From Natrinema saccharevitans (GTDB lineage Archaea; Halobacteriota; Halobacteria; Halobacteriales; Natrialbaceae), in NCBI RefSeq assembly GCF_001953745.1, contig NZ_LWLN01000001.1, positions 3,038,001 to 3,102,000 on the forward strand: 64,000 nucleotides of DNA, written 5' to 3'. Positions 32,595 through 41,060 of this stretch are shown piece by piece. The notes beneath the pieces were generated by a model. It was not told the DNA's origin. It worked only from the letters and a program-made list of their open reading frames with translations, and ran no database searches. The position numbers were made by a program, and so were the translations under genes. The stretch's first letter is position 1; every line of letters starts with the position of its first letter.

Positions 32595-33689
32595 ATGGAC
32601 CCGCGCATTCGCGAACACGCCGAGATCATCGCCAACCATTCGGTCGATCTGGAGGAAGGCGACAACGTCGTCGTCGACGCCCATCCCGTCGCCGAGGACC
32701 TGGTCGTCGCGCTGCACGAAGTGATCGGTGAGATGGGTGCGAACCCGGTCACGACGAGCCAGCGAACCGGAAAACGACAGCAGCGTGCGTATCTACGATC
32801 GTCCGATGGCGACTTCGAGACGCCCGACCACGAACTCGCGCTCCTCGAGAACACCGACGTCTACATCGCCATCCGCGCGACGGACAACGTCACCCAGACC
32901 AGTGACGTCGCCCCCGAGACGCAGGCGGCCCACCAGCAGGCACACCGCCCCATCCTCGAGGAGCGACTCTCCAAGCGCTGGTGTCTCACGCAGTTCCCCG
33001 CGCCCGCCAACGCCCAGCTGGCCGAGATGAGTACCGAGGGCTACGAGAACTTCGTCTGGGACGCCGTCAACAAGGACTGGGACGCCCAGCGCGACCACCA
33101 GGCGAACATGGTCGAGATCATGGATCCCGCCGAGGAGGTCCGGATCGTCAGCGGCGATACCACGGACGTGACGATGTCGATCGACGGCAACCCGACGCTG
33201 AACGACCACGGCGAACACAACCTGCCCGGCGGCGAGGTCTTCACCGCGCCACAGCCCGACAGCGTCGAGGGCGAGGTGCTGTTCGACATGCCGCTCTATC
33301 ACCAGGGCCGGGAGATCACGGACGTCTACCTCGAGTTCGAGGGCGGCGAAGTCGTCTCCCACTCGGCAGAGAAAAACGAGGAGATCCTCACCGAGGTCCT
33401 GAACACCGACGACGGCGCGCGCCGGCTGGGCGAACTGGGTATCGGGATGAACCGCGATATCGACCAGTTCACCTACAACATGCTGTTCGACGAGAAGATG
33501 GGCGATACGGTCCACATGGCCGTCGGCCGGGCCTACGACGACACCGTCGGCGAGGGCAACGAGGCCAACGATTCGGCGGTCCACGTCGACATGATCGTCG
33601 ACATGAGCGAGGATTCGTTCATCGAAGTGGACGGTGAAGTCGTCCAGCGAAACGGCACCTTCCGGTTCGAAGACCAATTCGAGGAGTAG
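32595..33689 (+). CDS. M29-family aminopeptidase
   Basis: The 364-residue metallopeptidase shows the M29 pattern: an N-terminal domain DPRIREHAEIIANHSVDL and a C-terminal metal site with LPGGEVFTAPQPDSVEGE, HVDMIVDMSED and several conserved Glu/His residues. It is thought to remove N-terminal residues from peptides in the cytoplasm. A T-rich stretch (CCGTTTTTTTCC) lies 30 nt upstream of the ATG. Confidence 0.93.
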   Translation: MDPRIREHAEIIANHSVDLEEGDNVVVDAHPVAEDLVVALHEVIGEMGANPVTTSQRTGKRQQRAYLRSSDGDFETPDHELALLENTDVYIAIRATDNVTQTSDVAPETQAAHQQAHRPILEERLSKRWCLTQFPAPANAQLAEMSTEGYENFVWDAVNKDWDAQRDHQANMVEIMDPAEEVRIVSGDTTDVTMSIDGNPTLNDHGEHNLPGGEVFTAPQPDSVEGEVLFDMPLYHQGREITDVYLEFEGGEVVSHSAEKNEEILTEVLNTDDGARRLGELGIGMNRDIDQFTYNMLFDEKMGDTVHMAVGRAYDDTVGEGNEANDSAVHVDMIVDMSEDSFIEVDGEVVQRNGTFRFEDQFEE

Positions 33690-33867
33690 CGAGCGGCTTT
33701 TTTCATCGAAGTTTTTGCGCGAGTGGTCGCGGAGCGACCCGAGCGAAAACGGTTCGTTCGAAGCGCCGGGACCGGTCGCTCGAGTCCCCGGCTTCCGGAC
33801 GGCCACGCGGGAATCCCCGTGCGGACCCGGCGTCCGGCCGTGTCTCGAGCGGGAACGACCGACCGGG

Positions 33868-33874
33868 TTTATAG
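33868..33874 (+). promoter_or_regulatory. TATA-like box of the UspA gene
   Basis: TTTATAG lies about 26 nt upstream of the ATG at 33897, the standard spacing for a leaderless haloarchaeal transcript. Confidence 0.6.
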
Positions 33875-33896
33875 TCCTGAAAGACAGACCACAAGT

Positions 33897-34316
33897 ATGG
33901 CAGTACTCGTCGCCTACGACGGTTCCGAGCCGGCACAGGACGCTGTCGAACACGCGTTTACGACCTATCCGGACGAGGAGATCGTCCTCCTGCGCGTCGT
34001 CGAAGCGGCGGAGGGGTCGACGGGGGCCGGGATCAAGCTCGCACAGGAGATGTTTCGGGAGCGCGAGGAGAAGGTCTCCAAGGAACTGCCGAGGGAGATC
34101 ACGGAACTGATCGGCGACCCCGACAGGGAGTTCCGGTCCGAGACCGCCGTCGGCGACCCCGCCCGCGAAATCGTCTCGTTCGCGGACGAGAACGACGAGA
34201 TCGATCACGTCGTCATCGGCAGCCACGGCCGGGACGGAATCTCGCGCATCCTGCTCGGGAGCGTCGCGGAAAAGATCGTCCGCCGATCGCCGGTCCCCGT
34301 GACCGTCATCCGCTGA
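33897..34316 (+). CDS. Universal stress protein (UspA family)
   Basis: The 139-residue protein begins MAVLVAYDGSEPAQDAVEHA and ends with the nucleotide-binding loop VVIGSHGRDGISRILLGSVA followed by EKIVRRSPVPVTVIR. The G-2x-G-9x-G(S/T) pattern is present, so it probably binds ATP. The ATG is supported by the TATA spacing and the MAVLVAYDGS start. Haloarchaea have many Usp paralogues; the stress connection here is unknown. Confidence 0.95.
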   Translation: MAVLVAYDGSEPAQDAVEHAFTTYPDEEIVLLRVVEAAEGSTGAGIKLAQEMFREREEKVSKELPREITELIGDPDREFRSETAVGDPAREIVSFADENDEIDHVVIGSHGRDGISRILLGSVAEKIVRRSPVPVTVIR

Positions 34317-34347
34317 CGCGACCGAACCGGGGCTCGAGCCCGCCGGC

Positions 34348-34998
34348 TCAGTCGACCAGTTCGGCGACCATCCCGGCGACGACCTCGAGTTCGTCCTCGT
34401 TGACGCCGTGGCCCATCCTCTCGTAGAGGCGTGTGGTCACGTCGGCGTTCATCGACTTGAGGACGGCGGCCGTATCGTGAACCCGCTCCTCGGGAATGTG
34501 GGGGTCGGCGTCGCTACAGCCGAGGAAAACCGGGGTTCCCTCGAGGTCGCCGGGGTACTCGTCGTCCAGTTCCTCGCCGATGAGGCCGCCGCTCAGGGCG
34601 GCCAGTCCGCCGTGGCGACGCGGGTTGCGCGCGACGTACTCGCTGGCGAGACAGCCACCCTGCGAGAAGCCGACCAGCACGATCCGCTCGGTGGGGACGC
34701 CGGCGTCGGTGGCCTCGCCGATGGCGTCGCGGATCGCCTGCAGGCCCGAGCTGCGGCCGGGCTCGTTGCGCTCGACCGGCACCAGAAACGAGTTCGGATA
34801 CCAGGTCTTGCCGGCCGCCTGCGGCGCGAGGAAGGCGACGCCCTCGCGGCGGACCTCGTCGGCCAACTGGAGCATGCCCTGCGCGGTCGCCCCGCGGCCG
34901 TGGGTCAAGACGACGGCGGCCTCGGCGTCGGCGAGGTCGGTGCCGCCGGTCACGAGCGGCTGGCCCTGATGGAGGCCGTCGACGCCGTCGGCGCTCAT
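34348..34998 (-). CDS. Alpha/beta-hydrolase, carboxylesterase/phospholipase family
   Basis: The 216-residue enzyme has the nucleophile elbow VLVGFSQGGCLASEY (GxSxG), the oxyanion region LTHGRGATAQGML, an acid residue in FLGCSDADPHIPEE and a late histidine in ERMGHGVNEDE, forming a full Ser-Asp-His triad. It belongs to the family of bacterial MhqD and YpfH esterases. It overlaps the preceding VOC gene by 1 bp and ends a three-gene operon. Confidence 0.92.
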   Translation of the reverse strand: MSADGVDGLHQGQPLVTGGTDLADAEAAVVLTHGRGATAQGMLQLADEVRREGVAFLAPQAAGKTWYPNSFLVPVERNEPGRSSGLQAIRDAIGEATDAGVPTERIVLVGFSQGGCLASEYVARNPRRHGGLAALSGGLIGEELDDEYPGDLEGTPVFLGCSDADPHIPEERVHDTAAVLKSMNADVTTRLYERMGHGVNEDELEVVAGMVAELVD

Positions 34999-35624
34999 TA
35001 CAGGCCACCGACGCCCGAACTGGCCTCGGGCAGGTCGTGTTCGATCAACTCGAGGCCCAGCGCCTCGATCGCACCGCGGAGGTGTTCGTCCTTGGCGTAG
35101 TCGGCACCGTCGTCCTCGCGGAGTTGCTGTGCCTTCGCCAGCACGTCGCCGCGGCGGTCGTCGGGGATCTCGTACTTGTCCGTCGAGAGTTCGATCACCA
35201 GGCCGTTGTTGTCGGTGGTGTAGATCGAGTGGAAGATGCCCCGATCGAAGACGTTGTACTGGTGGCCGGCGTCTTCGAGGGCCTGCATCGTCTCCTCGTA
35301 CTCGTCTGGATCGACGCTGAAACAGAGGTGGTGGACGGCACCGACGCCGCCGCGCTGACCGTCGGCGGAGGGGCGGTCGTCGCTGACGAAGAAGGTCAGG
35401 ATCCGCCCGTCGCCCGTATCGAAGAACAGGTGCGTCTGGGAGGGGTCGTCGAGGTTCGGCTGGCGAAGCACCAGCGGCATCCCGAGGACGTCCTGGTAGA
35501 ACTCGACGGTCTCCTGCTCGTTGCTCCCCCAGATGGTGACGTGGTCGGTCCCCGTCGTGTGGACGGGACTATCGGGCAGTTCGGACGTGACCGGGCGCTG
35601 TGAATCGTTGGCCACGAGAGTCAC
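34998..35624 (-). CDS. VOC superfamily ring-cleaving-dioxygenase-like protein
   Basis: The 208-residue protein has paired VOC modules: TTGTDHVTIWGSNEQETVEF with LFFDTGDGRILTFFV, and GAVHHLCFSVDPDEYEETMQ with IYTTDNNGLVIELSTD. The His and Glu metal ligands are in the expected places. Similar proteins (MhqO/MhqA type) act on hydroquinones in bacteria. It overlaps the upstream oxidoreductase by 4 bp and the downstream esterase by 1 bp. Quinone or glyoxal chemistry is inference. Confidence 0.85.
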   Translation of the reverse strand: MTLVANDSQRPVTSELPDSPVHTTGTDHVTIWGSNEQETVEFYQDVLGMPLVLRQPNLDDPSQTHLFFDTGDGRILTFFVSDDRPSADGQRGGVGAVHHLCFSVDPDEYEETMQALEDAGHQYNVFDRGIFHSIYTTDNNGLVIELSTDKYEIPDDRRGDVLAKAQQLREDDGADYAKDEHLRGAIEALGLELIEHDLPEASSGVGGL

Positions 35625-36229
35625 TCCGCGAGTTCCTCGCCGAAGAGGCGCTCGGCGTCGGCGGGGACGTCGAAGTCGTGGTAGTGTTCACCCTTGACCG
35701 CCGAGAGGATGTTCAGTCCCGCGGCGGCGCCGTCGCCGACGGCGATGGCGGCCTGCCACTCCTCGGCCCGAACCATCGCGCCGGTCGCGTAGACGCCCTC
35801 GAGGCTGGTCTCCATCTCGACGCCGACGTCGACGGTGCCGTCCTCGTCGAAGTCGACGCCGAGGTCCTCGGCGATATCGCGGTTCGCGCCGGTCGCGAGG
35901 ACCACGAAGTCGGCCTCGTACTCGCCTGCAGCTGTCTCGACGACGAAGTCGTCGCCGGCCTCGCTCACGGCGGTCACTTCCTCGCCCTGCCGGCGGTCGG
36001 CGCCGAAGTCTTCGACCTGCTGGCGGGCCGTCGCCATGAACTCGCTGCCGCCGACCGAGCCGATTCCCAGGTAGTTGAACAGGTGGGCCTTGTGCATCCA
36101 GGTCTCGTCGGTGTCGAACACCGTCGTCTCGAGGCCGTTCTTCGCGGTGAAGAGGGCTGCACTCAGTCCGGCGGGGCCGCCGCCGACTACGATCACGGAC
36201 GCGTCGTCTACGGTCGCTTCGTCGCTCAT
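35621..36229 (-). CDS. FAD-dependent thioredoxin-reductase-like oxidoreductase (single domain)
   Basis: The 202-residue protein has the FAD-binding GGGPAGLSAALFTAKNG and the second FAD motif GVYATGAMVRAEEWQAAIAVG. The NADPH domain and CxxC redox pair of thioredoxin reductase are absent; the chain is about two-thirds the usual length. Haloarchaea carry several such short forms. A TATA box (TTTATATG) about 26 nt upstream supports the ATG at 36229. It is the first gene of a three-gene operon. Confidence 0.88.
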   Translation of the reverse strand: MSDEATVDDASVIVVGGGPAGLSAALFTAKNGLETTVFDTDETWMHKAHLFNYLGIGSVGGSEFMATARQQVEDFGADRRQGEEVTAVSEAGDDFVVETAAGEYEADFVVLATGANRDIAEDLGVDFDEDGTVDVGVEMETSLEGVYATGAMVRAEEWQAAIAVGDGAAAGLNILSAVKGEHYHDFDVPADAERLFGEELAE

Positions 36230-36250
36230 GTAGTCACATTGTGTTACCAG

Positions 36251-36260
36251 ACATATAAAC
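36251..36260 (-). promoter_or_regulatory. TATA-like box of the oxidoreductase-VOC-esterase operon
   Basis: GTTTATATGT on the minus strand is centred about 26 nt from the ATG at 36229, implying a leaderless transcript. Confidence 0.6.
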
Positions 36261-36470
36261 CCAGCAGCAACCCGCGAGCCACCACGTAACACCGATGTCA
36301 GTAGGGACGGACGAAGCCAGAGAGGGGCGGTACCACCTCATACGACCTGCAGTCGCAGGCTCAATCCCTTCGCATCGATCGGGCGTGCCAACGTCTCGAC
36401 AGGAGACGACGGGGTAACGGCCGGCCGACCCGGGTCCGCACGAAACTCGGCGGCCGATCGTCCCCGACCA

Positions 36471-36836
36471 GTGTGGCCCAGTGACGGGTCGCTCGAGGGC
36501 CATTCGAACGCGGCCGACGAGCCCCTCCGGCTCCCCGCGTTCGACGCCGCCATCCGCGACGGCCTCGAGGGGGCGGGCGTCCGCCGGTACCTGCGCGGGC
36601 TCGGGTTCACCCCCGCCGACTACGACCCGCTGGCCGATCGCATGCCCGACGGGCGGCTCATCGATCGGGAGGCAAAGCACCTGCGACTTCGGGCCGCCGG
36701 CCGGCTCGAGGCCGACCTCGAGCGGCGGCGGGCTCGGCCTGGATCGGGTCAACAGCACGCATCACGAGCGACGGCGGTCGCTGGCGAGCTATCGTCGTGT
36801 ATCGAAAGGGTGTACACAGTCGGCAGTGGGGAGTGA
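36471..36836 (+). CDS. Hypothetical protein
   Basis: The GTG-initiated frame gives 121 residues. The stretch LRLPAFDAAIRDGLEGAGVR, then RRYLRGLGFTPADYDPLADR and EAKHLRLRAAGRLEADLERR, is helical and protein-like; the last 40 residues look less so. No family is recognised. An overlapping minus-strand frame (36234-36758) is less protein-like. The gene may be a remnant. Confidence 0.4.
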   Translation: MWPSDGSLEGHSNAADEPLRLPAFDAAIRDGLEGAGVRRYLRGLGFTPADYDPLADRMPDGRLIDREAKHLRLRAAGRLEADLERRRARPGSGQQHASRATAVAGELSSCIERVYTVGSGE

Positions 36837-36903
36837 TCGTCGTGTGGCGATGATCCGTGTCCCCCGTATCCCCTGAGATGCTATTCGGCCGACGCTGCCG
36901 ACA

Positions 36904-36917
36904 CGATATATAATATT
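36904..36917. promoter_or_regulatory. Strong AT-rich promoter-like sequence without an obvious gene
   Basis: CGATATATAATATT stands out in the GC-rich context. On the plus strand the only nearby frame is a 19-codon ORF at 36953-37012 (MAHDRQSRTRRLVFARAHA); on the minus strand no start is well placed. A small RNA or the 19-codon peptide are possibilities. Confidence 0.4.
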
Positions 36918-37023
36918 GGTGGCCGACATTAGTGTATCGGAACCAATCAGAAATGGCACACGACCGACAGAGTAGGACCCGGAGACTCGTTTTCGCTCGA
37001 GCGCACGCCTGACGGGGAAACGG

Positions 37024-37092
37024 CGGGCGCGATGGGATTTGAACAACGCGAACGGCTCGCTACGCTCGCCGTTCTCTCGTTCAAATCCCACG
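37024..37092 (-). repeat. tRNA-derived palindromic cassette ending in a tRNA-Arg 3'-end duplicate
   Basis: Read in tRNA orientation (minus strand), TGGGATTTGAAC is followed by GAGAGAACGGCGAGCG, TAGCGAGCCGTTCGCG and then an exact copy of the tRNA-Arg 3' end (GTTCAAATCCCATCGCGCCC). The core is identical to the cassette after tRNA-Pro at 1938-2008 apart from one extra A there. The duplicate lies 103 nt from the tRNA 3' end. Confidence 0.75.
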
Positions 37093-37126
37093 TGCCGGTT
37101 CGCTCGTCACTACGTTCCTCGCTGCA

Positions 37127-37201
37127 CGGGCGCGATGGGATTTGAACCCACGACCGTCGGATTAGAAGTCCGACGCTCTTTCCGGACTGAGCTACGCGCC
37201 C
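37127..37201 (-). tRNA. tRNA-Arg (anticodon UCU)
   Basis: On the minus strand a 75-nt cloverleaf forms. Acceptor GGGCGCG pairs with CGCGCCC, with discriminator G. The anticodon stem TCGGA/TCCGA encloses CTTCTAA, giving TCT. The T arm is GTGGG-TTCAAAT-CCCAT. CCA is not encoded. A shared palindromic cassette follows 35 nt downstream. Confidence 0.95.
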
Positions 37202-37334
37202 TCGAGTGCGATTCCACGACGAAACGGTATAAGCGGTGGGGATTTCCGTCACGCGAGGTCGCCTGCGGGGAGCGCTCGCCGGACTCGAGCGACGAACACA
37301 GCGTTTATGCCCGTCTCGCCGGTACGTGGGGTCG

Positions 37335-37913
37335 ATGCACGTCATCGGAACGGTGGGACTCCCCGGAAGCGGCAAGGGCGAGGCGGCCACCGTCGCACGC
37401 GAGGACGGGATTCCCGTAGTGACGATGGGCGATGTCGTCCGCCAGGAGACGGCCGACCGCGGGCTCGACCCCGCGAAAGACCACGGAACCGTCGCGCAGG
37501 CGCTGCGCGAGGAGAACGGCCCGGCCGCCATCGCCGAGCGGTCGCTGCCGATGATCGAGGACCGCCTCGAGACTCACGAGACGGTGCTGGTCGACGGCAT
37601 CCGCTCGGGGACCGAGGTCGACGTCTTCGAGGCGGCGTTCGGCGACGCGTTCACGCTGGTCAGCATCGAGGCACCCTTCGAGGTCCGGGCCGAGCGGATC
37701 GACGAGCGCGGCCGGGACGCAGACGAGGCCGACGGCGGCGAGAGCCTCGCGGCCCGCGACGAACGCGAGCGCGGCTTCGGGATGGACGACGCGATGGATC
37801 GGGCCGACGTCGTCGTCGAGAACACCGACTCGCTGGCGGCCTTTCACGAACGGATCCGGTCGGTGATCCGAACCGACGACGGGAAACCTGCCGAGGCCGA
37901 AGCCGACCCATGA
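37335..37913 (+). CDS. UPF0200-type nucleotide kinase-like protein (dephospho-CoA kinase-related)
   Basis: The 192-residue P-loop protein begins MHVIGTVGLPGSGKGEAATV with Walker A GLPGSGKG. VVTMGDVVRQETADRGL, VLVDGIRSGTEVDVF and RADVVVENTDSL match the archaeal UPF0200 family related to adenylate and dephospho-CoA kinases. The substrate is unproven. It overlaps the next gene by 4 bp (ATGA), a pairing (UPF0200-UPF0201) conserved in archaea. Confidence 0.92.
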   Translation: MHVIGTVGLPGSGKGEAATVAREDGIPVVTMGDVVRQETADRGLDPAKDHGTVAQALREENGPAAIAERSLPMIEDRLETHETVLVDGIRSGTEVDVFEAAFGDAFTLVSIEAPFEVRAERIDERGRDADEADGGESLAARDERERGFGMDDAMDRADVVVENTDSLAAFHERIRSVIRTDDGKPAEAEADP

Positions 37914-38335
37914 GCCAACTCTACCGCGTCGACGTCGAGATCACGGCACCGATATACGACACCGAAGTCACGGACCGGGTTGTCGACGCCGTGGCCAACA
38001 TCTTCCCCAGCGCCAACTTAGAGGAGGAGTTCGGCGAAGTGCGCGGCGAGGCCCACTCGCTCGATCACTTCTCGGACCTGCTCCACCAGCAGGAGATCCT
38101 CGACACCGCCCGCGGCGAGTTCTTCGCCAACCGTGAGGGCGACACCTTCAGCTTCGCGCTGAAAAAGCAGGCGGCCTTCGAGGACTACGTCAACTTCTCC
38201 GTGGGCAAACCGGACGAACTCGGCGAGATCAGCGTCCGCGTCCGGGTCGAGGAACCGAGCCTCGAGGAGTACGTCGATCACGTCGCGCCGCCGACCGAGG
38301 ACGGCCGTCCGGTCGACGCCTATAGTAGCTCCTGA
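37910..38335 (+). CDS. UPF0201 (DUF54) protein, possible RNA-binding
   Basis: The 141-residue protein starts MSQLYRVDVEITAPIYDTEV and contains FPSANLEEEFGEV, DTARGEFFANREGDTFSFAL and KKQAAFEDYVNFSVG, typical of the archaeal UPF0201 family; some members are described as RNA-binding. It is translationally coupled to the UPF0200 gene. Its last codons TAT AGT AGC TCC TGA come from the left end of a palindromic element, so its natural C-terminus has been replaced by YSSS. Confidence 0.9.
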   Translation: MSQLYRVDVEITAPIYDTEVTDRVVDAVANIFPSANLEEEFGEVRGEAHSLDHFSDLLHQQEILDTARGEFFANREGDTFSFALKKQAAFEDYVNFSVGKPDELGEISVRVRVEEPSLEEYVDHVAPPTEDGRPVDAYSSS

Positions 38336-38405
38336 AAGTCAATGCACACCCGATCGCAGGACAGCGTTGTGATCGGTGTGTAACTCGTTTCAAGAGCTAC
38401 TATAG
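38320..38405. repeat. 86-nt palindromic element, copy C
   Basis: It starts CTATAGTAGCTCCTGAAAG and ends GTTTCAAGAGCTACTATAG, with 17 of 18 terminal bases pairing. It differs from copy D (59032-59117) at only 2 of 86 positions. It overlaps the stop codons of both convergent neighbours. No obvious target-site duplication is seen. Confidence 0.9.
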
Positions 38406-39397
38406 TTCGTACAGTTGCCGACATCGTCGAGCGCCGCCTCGCCCTCCGCTCGCTCGTCCCTCGCGGTTCGGTATCGGCCCGCTCCCGCGGCCGCTGCCGC
38501 GTCGGCGAGGTGTCCCGACGCCGCCGTGAGATGCTCGTTTCGACAAACCGCCGTCTCGAAGTACTCGACGAGTCCGTCCGGCGCGTTCTCGGTCCCGTCC
38601 GCGAGCCGCTCGAGCGCGTCACCGAACGTCGTTTCCGCGGTTTCGAAGGACTCGCGTGCTGCGCCGAACTCCTCGTTCTCGAAGTGGGTCCGGCCGTCCT
38701 CGAGCGCACCGTATCCCGTCTCGAGATCGAGCATCGAATCGTAGGACCCGACCAGCGTCTCGAGCGACGCCACCACGTCTCCGAGGGTCGTCACGCCGTC
38801 CTCGAGATCGGCGATCTCGGTGCCGGCGAGCGCGGCGAGCCGCTTGCCGTCGATCGACTGCACGGTCTCTCGAACCTGCGCGTGTCGATCGGCGGCCGAA
38901 ACGACCGTCCGGTGGCGATCGTCGACCGTCTCGTTCGCGCCCTCGATGTCCCCGTCGTCTTCGATCGCCGCGGTGACCGCGTCGATGTCGTCCTCGATCG
39001 TGTCGTCCGTGACGGTCACCGTCACGGAGACGAGTCCCTCTACGACGTCCGCGTACGAGCGAAGCGTCTCGAGGTCGGCTGACCGATCGTCGCCCAGTTC
39101 GGACGCGGCGGTCTCGAGGTACTCCCGCGCGTTCGAGAGGTACTCCCGCGCTTCCGCCGCGTCGAACTCGACGGTTTCGGGGTCCTCGAGCCCCTCGACT
39201 TCGTCCAGTTGCTGTGCCGCCCTGTTCAGGTTCCCGGCGGCCCGATCGAGCGCGCGCTGCCCGGTCCGGTCTTCGGCCTCGATATCGGACTCGTCCGACG
39301 ATCCCTCGATGGCGTCGAGACAGCCGGCCAGCGCCGTCACGGTTCCGAGGGTCGCACCGGCCGCGCCGGTCCGAGCGAGATACTGCCGACGATTCAT
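38390..39397 (-). CDS. Secreted Tat/lipobox protein, helical
   Basis: The 335-residue protein starts MNRRQYLARTGAAGATLG and has the lipobox TALAGC at about residues 21-26, with an RR pair near the N-terminus suggesting a Tat lipoprotein. The mature part is helical and Glu/Asp-rich (AREYLSNAREYLETAASELG), with repeated heptad-like segments. The last codons TAT AGT AGC TCT TGA are provided by the palindromic element. Function unknown; it is probably anchored outside the membrane. Confidence 0.8.
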   Translation of the reverse strand: MNRRQYLARTGAAGATLGTVTALAGCLDAIEGSSDESDIEAEDRTGQRALDRAAGNLNRAAQQLDEVEGLEDPETVEFDAAEAREYLSNAREYLETAASELGDDRSADLETLRSYADVVEGLVSVTVTVTDDTIEDDIDAVTAAIEDDGDIEGANETVDDRHRTVVSAADRHAQVRETVQSIDGKRLAALAGTEIADLEDGVTTLGDVVASLETLVGSYDSMLDLETGYGALEDGRTHFENEEFGAARESFETAETTFGDALERLADGTENAPDGLVEYFETAVCRNEHLTAASGHLADAAAAAGAGRYRTARDERAEGEAALDDVGNCTNYSSS

Positions 39398-39528
39398 TCC
39401 TACTCGAGGGTTCGTCTAGAAGAGCATTAACGTAGTGGCAGTGAGAGTGTCACTGGACCCGTAACGTTCGGATTCGAACCGTATTGCGGCGGCGAATCGA
39501 GCGGCGAGCGAGCCGGCGGTCGACGGCG

Positions 39529-40923
39529 TTATCCGAACGGCCCCATGCCGCCCATCCCGCCGCCACCGCCACCGCCGCCCTGTTGCATCTGTTGCATCAT
39601 GCGCTGCATCTCCTTCTCCGAGCCCATGCCCTGGAACTGCTTGATGGTGCGTTCCATCATCTTGTACTGCTGGAGCAGTTCCCGGACCTCCTCCTCGCTG
39701 GTGCCCGAGCCGCGGGCGATGCGCTGGATCTGGCTCGCGCCGATGGCCTTCGGATACTCCTTTTCGGCGTCGGTCATCGAGTCCATGATCACGCTGAAGG
39801 TGCGCATCCGCTCCTGAGTGACGTCCATCGCGTCGTCGGGGAGCTGGTCCTTGATCCCGCCGCCGAGTCCGGGGATCATGTCCATGACCTGATCGAGGGG
39901 GCCCATGTTGTTCATCGCCTCCATCTGCTTTTGCATGTCGTTTAAGGTGAACTGGCCCTGGAGCATGTCCTCGGGGTCCCAGTCGTCTTCCTCCATCTCG
40001 GTCTGCTCCATCGCGCGCTCGACGCGCTCGGCCAGCTGGGAGAGGTCGCCCATCCCGAGCAGCCGCGAGATGAAGCCGTCGGGCTCGAAGCGTTCGATGT
40101 CCTGGACCTCCTCGCCGGTCCCGAGGAAGGCGATCGAGGAGTCGGTCTGGTCGACGGCGGTCAACGCGCCGCCACCCTTCGCGGTCCCGTCCAGTTTCGT
40201 GATGACGACGCCGTCGATACCGATCGACTCGTCGAACTGCTGGGCCTGCTCTTTCGCGCCCTGTCCGATCGCGGCGTCTAACACGAGCAGGGAGGTGTCG
40301 GGCTCGACGACGCCCTCGATCTGCTCGATCTCGTCGATCAGATCGTCTTCCAGGGCGTGACGACCGGCCGTGTCCACGATGTGAACGTCGACCTCGCTCG
40401 TCTCCTCGAGGCCCTCGCGGGCGATCTCGACGGGGTCCTCGCTGTCGGGATCGCCGTAGAACTCGACCTCCGCGCGCTCGGCCATCTCCTCGGCCTGGTC
40501 GTACGCGCCGGGCCGGAAAGTGTCGGTCTGGATCACGGCGGGTCGCAGGCCCTTCGTCGAGAACCACCAGGCCATCTTCGCCGCGGACGTCGTTTTACCG
40601 GAGCCCTGCAGCCCCGCCAGGAGGATCGTCTGTTCCTCGAGGGGCAGCTCGGTCGAGTCGCCGATGAGATCGACCAGTTCCTCGTAGACGATCCGGAGGA
40701 CGAAGTCCCGCGCGGGGGTGCCGGCGGGCGGTTCCTCCTCCAAGGCGCGTTCCTTGATGTTGTCCGACAGCTCCATCACGAGCGAGACGTCGACGTCGGC
40801 GGAGAGCAGCGAGCGCTGGATCTCCTTGACGATCTCCTCGATGTCTTCCTCGCTGAGTCGCGACTTCCCGCGGAGCTTGTCGAGGGTGCCCCGCAGAGAA
40901 CTCCCGAGATCGTCGAGTACCAT
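39529..40923 (-). CDS. srp54: Signal recognition particle GTPase SRP54
   Basis: The 464-residue protein delivers nascent membrane and secreted proteins to FtsY. The N domain begins [19 protein letters not shown]; the G domain carries [28 protein letters not shown] and [17 protein letters not shown]; the methionine-rich M domain follows ([20 protein letters not shown]). The chain ends in a glycine run and [11 protein letters not shown] 40923 gives the standard N-terminus. It is 15 kb from ftsY, although these genes are usually close in haloarchaea, as far as I recall. Confidence 0.97.
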   Translation of the reverse strand: MVLDDLGSSLRGTLDKLRGKSRLSEEDIEEIVKEIQRSLLSADVDVSLVMELSDNIKERALEEEPPAGTPARDFVLRIVYEELVDLIGDSTELPLEEQTILLAGLQGSGKTTSAAKMAWWFSTKGLRPAVIQTDTFRPGAYDQAEEMAERAEVEFYGDPDSEDPVEIAREGLEETSEVDVHIVDTAGRHALEDDLIDEIEQIEGVVEPDTSLLVLDAAIGQGAKEQAQQFDESIGIDGVVITKLDGTAKGGGALTAVDQTDSSIAFLGTGEEVQDIERFEPDGFISRLLGMGDLSQLAERVERAMEQTEMEEDDWDPEDMLQGQFTLNDMQKQMEAMNNMGPLDQVMDMIPGLGGGIKDQLPDDAMDVTQERMRTFSVIMDSMTDAEKEYPKAIGASQIQRIARGSGTSEEEVRELLQQYKMMERTIKQFQGMGSEKEMQRMMQQMQQGGGGGGGGMGGMGPFG

Positions 40924-41060
40924 TTGCTGGGTGTACGAGGCGATAGCGTTAAAGGCTTTTTCTACAGCCGACGCGACCATCTCCGCGACACCGACCGGCG
41001 ACACTGCGGTGCTCGAGCGGCGTCGATGCGTATTTCAGCCGACCGCACCAACGCTTACCC

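Noticed and set aside
36234-36758. Minus-strand open frame opposite the hypothetical gene at 36471
   Set aside because: It is Pro/Gly/Val-rich with no secondary-structure-like pattern, and the plus-strand frame looks more like protein.
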